Source: Phascolomyces articulosus (lineage: Eukaryota > Mucoromycota > Mucoromycetes > Mucorales > Lichtheimiaceae). Taken from it: a stretch of DNA of 64,000 nucleotides. The translations under genes were made by a program, and so were the position numbers. The notes beneath the pieces are model-generated. The model saw only the letters and a list, made by a program, of their open reading frames with translations, did not search any database and was not told where the DNA came from. Positions 1 to 12,914 of the stretch are shown piece by piece (within the stretch, counting starts at the first letter, position 1; each line of letters begins with the position of its first letter). The stretch lies in the NCBI GenBank assembly GCA_025677815.1, contig JAIXMP010000002.1:248001-312000 (forward strand), read 5' to 3'.

Positions 1-420
1 TCATTTCATCCATGTGATCCTTTGGTATATCGATGGCTCTTTATTGGATCCAGATACTGTGTCTGTTTGCCGAACCACCTCTACTTTATATCCAGCGTGA
101 TCGAACAATTGTATATAAACAGCCAAACGTTGGGTTGGTATAATACTCGCCATATAGAAATTACAAACAAAGAAATGAGCAATATAAAGTACCGGGAAGC
201 AGCTTTTTTGGCACCGTCTCCAAAAAATCGAAATTTGCGTCCAACTTCAATAGCCAATAAAACACAAGAGTGTTTTTCTTTTAACTCAAATAGTTGAAAT
301 TCTTGTTCCATTTATTCAAAACGTGCTATGAATTCAGCATGACGTTTTTCTTCGACAGGATCATGCTCTTGATTGGATTGCACAGTTTGAAGATCTTGAA
401 TCCTATCAAACGCGTATAGT
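1..420 (-). pseudogene. MSH3-like mismatch-repair protein, broken N-terminal fragment
   Basis: Read on the minus strand, this stretch encodes pieces of the MutS N-terminal mismatch-binding domain of MSH3, the subunit that pairs with MSH2 to recognise insertion/deletion loops. Recognisable in order are KRHAEFIARF, then EVGRKFRFFGDGAKKAA, then MASIIPTQRLAVY, then AGYKVEVVRQTDT; the last pieces match the MSH3 pattern NFMxASIPTxRL...GYKVGVVKQTET. The reading is not continuous. An in-frame TAA lies at 312-314 between the first two pieces. A one-base frameshift falls near 220-230, just after the AKKAAS segment. The frame then ends in TGA at 1-3, shortly after the Q-T-D-T motif. Low-complexity sequence at about 420-640 may be the disordered N-terminus. 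The homology is confident; whether it is a true pseudogene or carries assembly errors cannot be settled because the left part is outside the window. Confidence 0.65.
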
Positions 421-681
421 TTTTTCCAGTTGAGCGAGTGATGGTGGTTCCTTATTGATTGTGGAAGAGATGGTGGTTGGTACTACAGGTTCTGGAAAAG
501 GTATACCTGTTGTCGTTGTTACTGTTCATAGTGAATTCACCATTATTATGAATCAGTCATGTTTTATTTGTACACATGCTGTTGTTGGTGCTGGTGGTGA
601 CGGTGACGGTGACGAAAAGAAAGGGGAATTTAAACTTGTAGTGATTCTCTAATAACCCGTGGCGCTTCAACTATTTTTAAT

Positions 682-682
<1 letters not shown>

Positions 683-761
<79 letters not shown>
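683..761. repeat. Compound microsatellite (CT)n-(TA)n-(TG)n
   Basis: A run of CT dinucleotides at about 683-716 passes directly into TA dinucleotides (about 717-743) and then TG dinucleotides (about 743-760). It lies between the MSH3-like remnant and the ABC transporter gene. Its length is likely polymorphic; no function is inferred. Confidence 0.95.
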
Positions 762-2494
762 TTAATATAAAGCTACCTTTCCTTCTGGCTTTTTAGCTTG
801 TTGAAAAAAAAGAGCTTAGCGTCAACAATCGTTTTTACAAAAAAAAGTATAGAGATCGCCCTGTGTGACAATTGGTATGACACCCACTTTAAACCCAGCT
901 TCATCGTAAAGTGACTTAAATAACACAAACCCATCATACGTATATATATCTTGTGCATTGTGTTTATTATTTTCCCTTTTCTTCGCAAAACAAATTATTA
1001 GTCTATTCCTTAAGAATAAGTACGTATAGCCGTATCATCATCATTATCCAATAGTTAGTCAAAGTTATATTAACCCAATGAAATAGAGTCTCTTTAAAAC
1101 AAATAAATTACTAGTCACATCAATCATATGAATTATATAAAACAGTCTTTAACCTTCTTACTTCAGAAACCTATATAAGGATCTCAATAAAAAAAATACA
1201 ATAATTGTATTCAGCCCTTCGTTACCTTCCGAATGACACCAAAAACAAACTTTTCTGTTAAGAACCCTTTACACAATGAAGAAAGCATAAGAAATTTCCA
1301 AGTATAAAAATTTCATAACAACCCACAATCTAGAAAAATGACTAGGTTAAATAGTTTGCGGACATTCATAGTAAAACGTTATATGAACCTTGCTTCCTCT
1401 GTTACTTCACAAAACTGGAACGGTACAGAGAAGATTAATATGGCCTCTACACAACGAAGACACTAATAACCAGAGTTGGAGATGCACTATGTTCCCTTCT
1501 GGACGAAATACTCTGTATTTTTAAGGATTGAACTTAAAAGAAAAAATACAAAGCTATTTTACATTCATGAACAACCACAGAATAAGGAGGAAATAAAAAC
1601 AACTAGGATTTATTGTTTATTTGGTGGATTTTATAGAGGTGGTTAGTAGTATGAACGTAGCATAAACTTAAAATCTATATCAATATAATTACATTCTCAA
1701 GTCCTGTATTATAATACGTAAGAATTTAATAGATCGATTGATAAAGATACTTAATAAATTATAGGATTAAATATTAGCAATGATTATTTGGAAAGTGAAT
1801 TCATTTTTACTCATTGGTAATAACGAAGGCACGTACGTACCTACACCTTTTTTTAAAAAAAGCATCATATGAATGATCCCAGCAGCTGTATAAATCGTGT
1901 CGGTCGTACGTGGGTACTTAGGTCATTTTAATCTATCTTATTATTATGATCTACCCCTATTTATTAGGATCTACATACTTACTCTGCAGGTACATGAAAC
2001 ATATTGCTCATATTCTTTGTTACTATTGAAGAGTAGTTTAACTACAAACTGAATTATAGTCTACTTTTTACAAGATCTGACGGCGAAACTGATTTTCATG
2101 TACATAAAAATATGCAAATGCATCCTTTTTAACAACCTCTCACCTTTTTATTTTAAATTTAAATCGACAAACAAATGTATTGCGTGTATTTGATGTAAAA
2201 TTGGTCGTTATGGCCACTGATTTCGTTGAAAAAACAATAAAAAAGGTGAAGAATAGAAAAGAAACTGGAATTTAGAGAGCATCGTTGTTGTATACTTTTT
2301 TTTTTATTTCAAAAAGGAAATAAAAATGTGTATAAGTAAAAGGGGGATTGCATAAGATTTCTTTACTGCAGTAGTGATTTTTGGATTTATGCATTTCTCC
2401 TTAAATATTAATTCTTTTTTACGCACCATTCAACGATAACTCTCTTCATCCTTTCTTGGCCATTTTTTTAAATACTCAAACGGTAAAAGAAGAA
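762..2494. other. Intergenic, no gene seen; upstream region of the ABC transporter
   Basis: AT-rich with stops in all frames and only short chance reading frames. The last 150 bases before the transporter start contain T-rich tracts typical of fungal 5' leaders. No RNA gene or repeat was recognised apart from the adjacent microsatellite. Confidence 0.6.
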
Positions 2495-5400
2495 ATGCAG
2501 CAAGATACCTATAGGTCATTTCATCATAACCAGGATGATTACTATGATGATTACAATGATGATTACGATGATGATGAACTTATTGACCTTAAAGTTGAAC
2601 AAGTGAAAGCCAAAAAGCAAGGGTTAAAAAAGGTTGAATCATCTCATGCTGATGATAAAAATGTCAAGAGCAGCAAGAAAAAGAAAAACCCTTCGGTCAT
2701 GCCTCATCAATTATTTCGGTATGCTTCTAAGTTGGACCTTGTAGCTGTTTTACTAGCAACCCTTGGATCCATTGGCATTGGTGTACTTCAACCTGTTTCG
2801 GTAATATAATTAAAAAGAATAATATTCGTTAAGAAGTTTTTCATATTGAAATGTTGGAACGTATATTTATAAAATGGTTTGTTAATAGATTATCATTTTT
2901 GGTGAATTTCTTGCTAAATTTGGATCGTCCATGTCAAATGTGGATGAGTTACTTAATAATACCATTGAAATGATTCTCATTTTTGTCTATATCGGAACTG
3001 GTATTATTGTGGGTGGTTATTGTACACATGCCCTTTGGGTTTTATCTGGTGAAAATCAAGTCAAACGTATTCGACAACTCTATGTTCATTCTATTTTACG
3101 ACAAGATATGACTTGTAAAGTTTTTTTAACCATATATAGTTCCGGTTGCATTTATAAATGATATTCATCTACAATAATAAATTAATATAATATATAGGGT
3201 TTGATAAAGCAGAAGAAGGATCGTTAACGTCACGCTTAGCTACAGATACACAAATGATTCAAGATGGAATATCTGAGAAATTAGGCTTGATGATTCAGTT
3301 GATTGCTCAAGTAGTTGCTGGTTTTATCATTGCCTTCGTGAAAGGATGGCGACTTGCTGTCGTGATTCTTGCAACGGTTCCAATTATGGTCATTTTAGGT
3401 GCTGCCATGGGATTTCAGTATACAAAATTTACGCAAAGGGCCCAAGATATGTATGCTCATGCTGGATCCATTGCCGAACAAGTTTTTTCTGGTATACGGA
3501 CGGTATACGCTTTTTCATTACAAGATCGATTTTCAAAAAGTTACGACAGAGAATTAGACAAGGCCTGTGCAACAGGAGTTCGACGAGGTCTCTTTATGGG
3601 CATTCAAACAGCTGCTTTCGACTTTGTCCTGTTTTGTACTTATGCCATATCATTTTGGTATGGTGCTAAACTTGTCAAAGAAGGAACATTGACGGGCGAT
3701 GTCGTCTTGATTGCATTCTTTGCCATGTTGATTGGCACTATGTCATTGTTATCCTTGCCCATGAATTTGGCAGCAGTGGCATCTGCATGCGGCGCGGCGT
3801 ATCGAATCTTTGAAGTTATTGATCGGGTTCCTGATATTGATCCAGATTCACTCGACGGTATCAAGGATGGAAAACTTAGAGGAAAAATCGAATTCAGTAA
3901 TGTCGACTTTGCTTATCCTACTCGATATGATATTCAAGTTCTCAAAGGATTCTCAGCCAAGGTGGAACCAGGTCAGACGATTGCTTTAGTCGGTTCTTCT
4001 GGTTCTGGTAAATCAACCACAGTTCAATTATTGCAACGGTTTTATGATGTTTTGGGTGGTGATATATTTTTGGATGGTAAAAGTATCAAGAGTTATAATG
4101 TTCAATGGCTACGTAGACAAATTGGTGTGGTGTCACAAGAACCTGTGTTATTTAACATGAGTGTGCGTAAAAATCTACTGATGGGAGCAACATATACCAT
4201 AACGGATGATGAAATTGTCGAAGCGTGCAAAAAGGCGAATTGCCACTCATTTATCTCTCAGCTTCCTCAAGGTTATGATACCATGATTGGGCAACAAGGT
4301 GGCATGCTTTCTGGAGGTCAAAAACAACGGATAGCTATTGCTCGAGCTATTCTCAAGAATCCACCCATTTTGCTACTTGATGAGGTATATATATATTTAA
4401 AAAAAGTGGTATAACCAACTCGATCACTTTTTTTCTAATCAGGTTATATTTTTTTTTCGAAACCTATTAGGCAACATCTGCTTTGGACACAAAATCCGAA
4501 CGTAATGTACAACAGGCTTTGGATGTTGCTTCTGAAAACAGAACAACACTTATAATTGCCCATCGACTTTCCACCATTCGAAATGCAGATACAATTATTG
4601 TCATGAAACAAGGGCAAGTTGTAGAACAAGGCAGCCATAGCGATTTGGTTGAGAAAGATGGAGTCTATGCTGATTTGGTTCGTAAGCAATTAATTGCCAT
4701 GGAACAAGAAGAGGGCCAACAAGATGATAATCGAGACGATGACTCAACACCAGTCGGTAGTAATGTAATGGATGAAAAGGAACAAAAGCGTACCACCATG
4801 ACCAAACGTCTCAGTATTGTCTCTTCTTTGGAAGGCGTTGGCCTTGAACGACGACGAGAAATCGAAAATGAACAAAGATGGGAGACAACCAAGACACCTT
4901 TTTACAAAGTGTTGATGGAAATGAAACCTGAATGGCATCTCATCAGCTTGGGTGTTTTGGGTGCTGCGCTGAGTGGATCAGCTTTCCCTATCAGTGGCTT
5001 GTTGATTGCTTTGTGTATTACAGTGATGATTGATCCAACTGTGGGAGATATTATGCCTGGACCTATGGAGGGCGCTAATCTCTATTCTTTCCTTTTCTTG
5101 ATTATTGCTATCTCTGTCTTTGCTGGTATTACATTTCAAATTGGAGCCTTCGAAACAGCGGGTGAACGATATACACGACGACTTCGATCTCGCATGTTCA
5201 AGGCTTTTATGAAACAAGATGTTGCCTTTTTCGATAAAGAGGAAAATAATACAGGCGCTTTAACATCCATGCTGGCACTCGATGCACAAAACGTAAATGA
5301 AATTATATCTAAAATTGTGGGTGATATCGCAGGTGTTATTTCCACATGTATTAGTGGTAAGGACAGAAAAATAACAAGAAATCAGACGAGAAGGTGTAGT

Positions 5401-6940
5401 GTTTATTAAACATTTTATGCCATAACTTTAATAACACACGATCGCAACAATTTATATAGGCTTTGTCATCACTTTTGTATATAGCTGGATTCTTAGCTTA
5501 ATTATCATTGGATGTGTCCCATTCCTTGTGATTGGTGCAGCTTATCAATCCAAAATTGATATGAGCTTCGAAGATGATACCAAAAAAGCAAGCATTCAAA
5601 CAGGTGAAGTGGCGAATGAAGCCATCAAAACAATTCGTACTGTAGCTTCTTTGACAAAACAAGATTATTTTGAAAAGAAATATGATAAGGCCGGGTTACG
5701 ACCGCACAAATTGGCACAACGTAAAGCTTATTTGGGATCCATTGGATTTGCTCTTAACCAAGGCATGACAATGTATGTTTATGCAGTTGCATTTTATGCC
5801 AGTGTTCGTTTGATGAGTATTGGAAAAATCAATCTCGAACAAATGATGGTCACTTTAATGGTGACGATGATCACATCCTTTGGTATTGGTCGATGCTCTG
5901 CTCTAGTCTCTGGTATTGCTAAGGCCAAATATGCTGCACTTTCTGCCTTTGAACTATTAGAACGACACCCTTCCATTGATCCCGATCTCGAAGGCATTGA
6001 GCCCACCTCTGTTCAAGGTGAAGTTAATTGCGAAAAAGTTGCTTTCCGCTATCCTGCGCGACCGGATGTTCCAATCTTTAGTGGTGATTTTGATTTTACG
6101 GGTTTGGCTGGAAAGACCACTGCATTGGTAGGAGCTTCAGGTTGTGGTAAATCAACCATCATTGCTCTTTTGGAGCGATGGTATGATTCTCTCGAAGGTT
6201 CTGTTCGACTGGATGAACAAAATATACGAAACTATTCCCTTAGTAACTTGCGAAGTCACATGAGTCTTGTGGGCCAAGAACCTGTCTTGTTTGATCTGTC
6301 TATTGAAGAAAATATCCGTTTTGGTGTACCTAATAGTGCGAAAATAACAAAGGATGATATTATCAAGGCATGTACTGCGGCGAATATTCATCGGTTTGTT
6401 TCCAGTCTTCCAAAAGGTTATGATACTCGTGTGGGCGATAAAGGATCTCAACTCTCGGGTGGTCAAAAGCAGCGTATTGCTATTGCGCGTGCATTGCTTC
6501 GAAATCCTCGTGTATTGTTGTTGGTATGTTTATTTTTCAATGGGGATAACATGTCAAAATAAAATGAGATAGAAATAATGGCATGGCATGGTAATTAACA
6601 CCTATTGTTGATTTATTATAGGATGAAGCAACAAGTGCTTTGGATTCTGAATCTGAAAAACTTGTTCAAACAGCCATTGATAATGTCATTCAATCCGGTG
6701 GTAGAACAACCATCACTATAGCTCATCGTCTTTCTACAGTTCAGGTAATTTTAAATTTCACTAACTGTGGTGCTACTAAAAGTATTTTGTTAGTTACTTA
6801 CTCCTCTATACTAGAATGCCGATTTAATTTGTGTCATTGACCAAGGAAGAGTTGTTGAGCAAGGAACTCATTGGGAATTACTCAAGCTTGATGGTTTATA
6901 TAATACCCTTGTTCGTGAACAATCCTTGAATATCAATTAA
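2495..6940 (+). CDS. Full-length ABCB/P-glycoprotein-type multidrug or lipid exporter, 7 exons, 1305 aa
   Basis: An ATP-driven exporter of the TMD-NBD-TMD-NBD type, expected in the plasma membrane or an organelle membrane. Exons are 2495-2800, 2889-3114, 3198-4384, 4471-5356, 5460-6523, 6622-6744 and 6815-6940, which close exactly in frame. The first ATG in the frame is at 2495. Residues 1 to about 50 are strongly acidic, with runs of Asp and Tyr, followed by a Lys-rich stretch. The first nucleotide-binding domain has Walker [10 protein letters not shown] near residue 443, signature LSGGQ near 548 and Walker B LLLDE ending at 573. The second has GASGCGKST near 1093, LSGGQ near 1200 and LLLDE near 1225, both followed by ATSALD. 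Both catalytic glutamates are present, so both ATP sites look competent. Length and organisation match fungal and animal P-glycoproteins. The substrate cannot be read from sequence. Confidence 0.95.
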
Positions 6941-8120
6941 TAATAATCAGTTTTTACAAATATTAAATAATAAGCCCTACACTAATATAACGCCAGTTTT
7001 CTATAATATCTGCATCTTTCACATTTTCTGTGCATTTATTTATCAATTGATATACAACGGCAATTTACGTTATTGCATTTTTCTCTTAGTATTATAATGT
7101 ACAAACATTACAGAGTTTTTAACCGACTAAAAATGAATGAATAAAACTTTTTTTTGATATATGGTAACATTTCGCTCAAACTTGCTAGTACCGAGCAGGG
7201 ACTTCAATATTATTTTCACTTAATTTTTTCAGGAAAGTTTTATTTATTCTGTTCTTCATATATTTGAACAAAAAAGAGCCAAGATATTGTGTTTTTTCTA
7301 TGAAAGATTGCCTACAAACATTCAGTGCTTTTTTTATACAAAATTGTTGTACATATAAAAAAAATAATAGCTTATAAAAGTACTAAAGAAAGCTTGTCAG
7401 ATCTAATATGACAAAAGAAAATGTTGAATGTATGTGCACGTTGTGTTTGTGTTTTATATGCATAAAATTCTTAATAAACGCTTCAGTTTTATGATGAAAA
7501 TCATTCTGTTTTCAAGCGGGCCATCTACTTGAGTAGATTAATATAGATCCAGATTAAGTAAATAATGATTTCACCGACAAAGCACCAACAACAAGGAACC
7601 AGTGATTGTTTTTTTTATACATCAAGTTTGAACATGATCCCTCATGCATATGTTAGACGTTATGATTTATTACTTATAAGGCATTACTTTTAGATTGCCT
7701 ACTTTATATATAGATCTAACCGCAATATGGCTTGTTTATTTTAAAAAAATAGAGATCGCAACCTTAACTTATAAAAAAAAGCAATCATTGTTGCATTCTA
7801 GTATTTGAAAGTTCGTAGCGTTACACTATGTGAACAAATATACTATACTGTTGACCATATACTTCAATGAAGGGTGGCAAGCATTAAATAATTTAGATTA
7901 TTACTATTACTATGACATACATGTAAAAAAACAAAAAACACCCGCTGTGTTACACTCTAAACTAATTTATTTTACAAATATGAAAAGTAGGTCTAAAAAA
8001 GAAATGGTCATGTAATAAATACAAAAACGCTGTAAAAAGAAGAAACTTTTTCTATCATAATATGAACTACTACATTATATGGGTTGTATCTTGTTATTTT
8101 CTTTTGCCACAACCATTTAA
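6941..8120. other. Intergenic, no gene seen
   Basis: Lies between the 3' end of the ABC transporter gene (+) and the small minus-strand gene. It is AT-rich with homopolymer T and A runs and multiple AATAAA-like sites just after 6940. The few short reading frames start at non-ATG codons and show no recognisable protein pattern. Confidence 0.55.
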
Positions 8121-8767
8121 TTATTTTTTGTTAAGCTCGAGTTTAAATGGGATAGATTGATGTTGAGCTGTCATTATTTCAAAGTGAGGCTGGTCGACTG
8201 TTCCATTGAAAATAATAAATCCACCAGCGAGACAAGGAATATCATAACTGGAACTATGTTATTCACTGTTTCCAATATCGAACTACATAAATACATAGAG
8301 AAATAATAGGGATAATGAGTAAGGATAAAGAAGAATAAATATATAATTATAAAGGTTTGGAGTAGCAGCATAATATTTTTTCAACCTACCGTGAATTTCA
8401 CAGGATGGTCTGGATCAGTAACATCACTACACCACTTTGACTATCAAAAGCACAACATGTTTTTATATCAGATTCAATACGTTTTTGTACGAAACGCCTA
8501 ATAATAATATGTCAATGATCTTTTAGTATATACATTGATTTATTTGTCTGTCAAGTATTACTATGATTATGAAAAAAGTGATCGGTGGTAAACTTACTTT
8601 TCTGATGGAGTAATGTTTGCACCATCGACTTGTTCTACATCAAAAAAAGTATCTGGTTGGGCTCTGTTATAAATACAAAACGAGAGTACTTGCATAGTTA
8701 GGACAGCGAACAGCAGGAACAAAGTAAGTGATATCAATGAGAGTGATGATGTAGTTTTAGGAAGCAT
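8121..8767 (-). CDS. Putative small signal-peptide or signal-anchor protein, structure unresolved
   Basis: The minus-strand ATG at 8767 opens a frame with a hydrophobic stretch (SLTLFLLFAVLTMQVLSF) consistent with a signal peptide or anchor, followed by a polar region. The first exon would end at 8598 before GTAAGT. Downstream, protein-like stretches such as DVTDPDHPVKFT (about 8390-8435) and CLAGGFIIFN (about 8200-8240) occur in frames that I could join only partly. Skipping to the acceptor GTGTAG gives an open reading to a TAA near 8263, leaving the last stretch unused. Either my splice model is wrong or the gene is decayed. No family was recognised. A secreted or membrane-anchored product is inferred from the N-terminus only. 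Confidence 0.3.
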
Positions 8768-9629
8768 TCTTTAAGAAAATATGCTTTTTTTTTGCTGCTG
8801 AGAATATGAATATCTATAGAGAGTATATTGTGTATGGATTGAGAAATTTTTTACTTCTATTTTGTAGTAGAGTATGTAATACTTTAATAAGTAGTTCGTA
8901 TGTAATATAGATTTGATATTTTCTCGATAAATCCGATATATTTATATACTTTTTTATGATTGTCTTCCTTTGTTTTCCTGGTTTAGTAAAAATCCGAAAT
9001 GTTTCATGATAAAAATAAAGCAATCACTCTTTAAAGAGGAATAAAAATATTATACCGTAAAAGAAAACTTGGCGATGGTTTTGGTGACAATTGGTGATGG
9101 TACCAAGAGTGTCGCTAATTGTTGCCAAGTCGATCCAATTTTTTTTACGGTGGTATTCGGCATAGGAGTATTGAGTATATGCTTGGCAACTTTGTTCTTA
9201 TTCATGTTATAATGGTAATGGTTTTTTTTTTGCATTTTACAGAAATAAGAACAAGTTTTATGCTTTGTGTCCAATTTTGTTTCTTTTTATTGTATTACGT
9301 AGTGTCAATTAATTATGATCCTTCCGCAAGTTCACTACGGAAACCTTGCTACGAATTTTACTTCCCTTAAATAGCCTAGCTTGCCATAGTTTGAGTCAAA
9401 ATCAGTCGTTGCCAACATGACGATGACTCGTCCCCCCGTATGCTTGGTATGGATTATTATCAACATATACAGACGCCACTATTATCAGCATCTTGCATAT
9501 TTTTGCAAATTAAGGAGAGCTCTGCATCACTGCATGCTTTTTTTTTTCAAAACCAAGTAAAAACGTCTCCTCAAAAAAATAAGAATAATCAATTACATTC
9601 TCATTTCTTTTTTTTTTTTCAAATAATAA
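8768..9629. other. Intergenic; probable upstream regions of two divergent genes
   Basis: Separates the minus-strand small gene from the acyltransferase gene. It holds one 45-codon plus-strand frame (9075-9212) ending in a hydrophobic helix and an overlapping minus-strand frame; neither has support beyond being open. T-rich and CAA-rich sequence at 9590-9629 directly precedes the acyltransferase ATG. Confidence 0.45.
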
Positions 9630-11234
9630 ATGGCACTTAGTAAAATAGTGACAACCAGCAATATAACGGATATCATACATCCATCCAATAAACATAACAA
9701 AACAAAGGAAATATATACACTGGAACAACAAAAGCTATCTCTTCATGGCATCGACGCTATTATTCCACCTTTTGCATTTTCTATGCTTTTGTTCTTTTCT
9801 CCACCACCACCATCATCAAATACCTACACAATCAATGATATTATTGATAAGTTGAAAAATTCTTTGGCCGAAGCATTGGAACTTTATCCACCTTTGGCAG
9901 GAGCGGTTCATTGTGATGATAATGATAATTATCATATAGATCTTGATCCATTAAATGGTCGAGGGACTCCTTTTCATTTTGAAATCAAAAATAAACCATA
10001 TATCAACAGCGGTAACGATGGCAACAAAGGATTGTTAGCAAGAAATGAAGAGGAGAGTAGTATTCCATTGACATCTGAATCAAGTGTGCTTGCAATTAAA
10101 TTGACACAGGTAAACATAAGATTGGATTCCTTAATATTTAGTTATTTTGTTTATCGTAGTTTTATATATACTTTGTAAAGTTATTAATCATATACAATTC
10201 TTTCACACTATTGGATTTTTTATTAGTATTCATGTGGAACCATAGCTATGGCCATATCTGTGAATCACCAAGTTTCCGACCTTCATAGTCTTCTTGATTT
10301 TGTTCAAGTGTGGGCATTAATTGCGCGTGATGAACCTATAGATTATAGTAGAATTCCAAATGACTGGGCTCGTAGCCCATCTCGATTTTTCCCATTCTAT
10401 GACAAAAAATTTACAGTGCCACCTGCATGGTCGGTACACCCACATCCGGTTCCTATTGAAAAAGTGCTTGAACATGCTTATGTGCCTGGCAAAGCCACAG
10501 TATGGAGCATCACCAGGAATTCCATCCACCAATTAAAGACAGACATTCTCTCATCATCCTCATTCAAAAACAGCAATAAAAGTGGTTTCCCATGCAATTC
10601 TTTATGGATATCCAAATCAGATGCTCTAACAGCACTTCTCTCAGGGGCACTGACGCGTTCACGGGAAAGTAATACCAACATAAAACGACCTTGGGGACGC
10701 TCCGATCCAGGATCAAAAGTCGAGAAGATTAATATATCATGTAATTGTCGTTCGCGAGCACCTCAAGGTATGATCCAAAGTCATAATTATTTTGGTAATT
10801 TGGTAAAGATGACCGAATCAGCTATTTTACGCGAAGACCTATTGTCTCCTACCATCGATGCTACCGGTGGGGTTGCTCTTACCATTAGAACAGCCTTAAA
10901 CCAAGAACTTACACCACACACCATTGCAAACTATCTTGCTTTTTTTGATCCTAAAGAAATGGTCAAACCTCTTGCTCGTCTTCAATTGAATTGGGATATT
11001 CTATTTAGCAATTGGTGTCAATTTGATTTAACCAATGCTGGTTTGGATTTTGGATGGGGAAAACCATTCAAAGGATGTCCCGATAGTAACGACTCTACAC
11101 CGGGTGTTTGTATTGTCATGAATGGAGAGGTACCAGGAGATATATTGATTTCGCTAGGTGTAGAACTTTCTTGTGTTGAAAAATTAAAGGCGGATCCATT
11201 GTTAACCAAATACGCAACTCTAGTAGCATCATAA
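9630..11234 (+). CDS. BAHD-type (PF02458 transferase family) acyl-CoA-dependent acyltransferase, 495 aa
   Basis: Transfers an acyl group from acyl-CoA to a hydroxyl or amine of a small molecule; most likely cytosolic, as no signal or membrane segment is seen. Two exons, 9630-10109 and 10227-11234, join in phase 0 across a 117-bp intron. The catalytic HxxxD motif reads HQVSD (His174, Asp178) just after the splice junction. The structural DFGWG motif is intact at residue 434. Length fits the usual 430-500 aa. The N-terminus carries the expected PPLAG stretch of the first lobe, followed by a Gly/Asn-rich loop. It follows the family of plant BAHD enzymes and fungal trichothecene 3-O-acetyltransferase-like proteins; the substrate is unknown. 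No pathway partner is adjacent, so its role is open. Confidence 0.88.
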
Positions 11235-12914
11235 GCAAATTCAATGTACCATTGTAGTAGTATAATAATAGTAATTGAAAATAAAAGTTCTTCTTGTGAA
11301 TTATGATTGATATATAAGTATTCTCAATATTCGGTATCAAAATATTATGCTGCCTACCATAATTATTACTTGGGGAATTACAAAGAAATTTGTCATCTGC
11401 CGTATAAAGTATTTTTTGATAATATCTGAGAATAGTATCGATTTCTCTCTGTAGGCACTATGAATGGGAGAATGTAATCAAAAGGAACATGATACTTCAT
11501 TAAGCGAGTAACGGTTACTTATTTATTATTATCCCTGCATCCAGGAAGTCCAGGGTAATTGTGGCCAATTACATCCTTAAAAAAGACCTATATGTTTGAT
11601 TTTCACGACTCTGTTTAAAGGATAAAATTCAAAACATGGGATAGGGTTAATTATATATAGGACATTTTTAAGGATCATTATTGAAACACTGGAACCTACC
11701 CATCATTAATTTACTAATGGTTAGCACTTGTATTTAAGACATCTATATGGTATAAAAGCATACTCTTCTTTGAATATTATCACCCCAGCTACTTTTTCAC
11801 GAAGATAAGGAGTAGATGATTTACCAGGCATCGGGTTACAATATATTCTCAATGGTCAGAAATAAAGTTGTGCTCTATAATTTACAAGAATATTAATAAA
11901 AAAAATGAACAAAAAAAGGAGATGATAATAACAATAGTTTAAAAATAAAGAAAATGATTTAGTTACCGGTAAAGTATATGTTTATAAAGTTTAAATGAAC
12001 ATGTTTAAGTTTATATTATTATTTTAAGGTAGTTGGTTATATAAAAATTGCTTTCAAGTTTGTATCACAATAAAGTTTATTATTCTTCTCTGCCATGTAA
12101 ATGTGTGAACAATGTACAAAACTATGGGTTGTTAATTTTAGAGCAATAATATAGGACAATAACACCTCTTCTTCAATTCCTTTTTTATGGTTACATCATA
12201 TATAAATATTCATTATCCAATATATAATGAATAAGCGGTTGTTGTTCTGGAATCACCAGTGACTGATTATTTTATTTATCACCTAAATATTTGTGTGATG
12301 ATAACCTATATATTAGCACCAAAGGAAGAAATTTAATAATATCACACATCTTTTGTTCTGCTTTGAATGATAATATACTTGAAACTGCTGAGGCTTAGTT
12401 AAACTTTGATGAATTAGACTATTCATATATTAATAATTATAAATAATGGAGATGGTGAAGAAGTATTTTATTGAAATAGGAGTAATAACAAAAAAGAACA
12501 GAAAAATAAAGAATCAAGGGGGGGAGGAAGAAGAAATGTTCGCATTGAAGAAAGGGATGGCTGGTTTTTATTTGTATCCAAAACAAGCAATGATGGCACG
12601 AGTAACGAAAGACAACGACACTTTGTTGAAATTCACCCCCGATTATATATAAACTTTTCGGTGTTGATTGTGTTGTTGAGTATGTGTGTGAGTAGTACCA
12701 AAAGTTGGTGCTTTAATAATATTTCTCTCTTTCTTCTTCTTTATTCGTTTTCGTCCTTTCCTTCAAGGAAACGAATCATCTCACTCTCTTTTCTTTCATC
12801 CCATTTCATTCATTTTCTTTTTTAGTTTTCCACCAATCGCTTTATATCACCTCGAACTTTTTATATAAATAGTAACATTTGACTTAGCCCGAACATAAAA
12901 GTATTTTTGTCATC
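11235..12914. other. Intergenic, upstream region of the TBC gene
   Basis: AT-rich DNA with no supported gene. A 68-codon frame at 12446-12652 is Lys/Glu-rich but resembles no protein. A pyrimidine-rich tract (about 12720-12835) and a TATA-like motif occur near the TBC start, as in many fungal promoters. Confidence 0.5.
12858..12872 (+). promoter_or_regulatory. TATA-like element upstream of the TBC gene
   Basis: The sequence TTTTTATATAAATAG lies about 45-55 bases upstream of the ATG at 12915, after a long CT-rich tract. Position and composition fit a core promoter element; the transcription start was not determined. Confidence 0.35.

Noticed and set aside
9075..9212. 45-codon frame ending in a hydrophobic helix
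   Set aside because: Short, with an overlapping antisense frame of similar quality and no recognised homology.
12446..12652. 68-codon Lys/Glu-rich frame
   Set aside because: Composition follows AT/purine-rich DNA; no conserved pattern or splice context.
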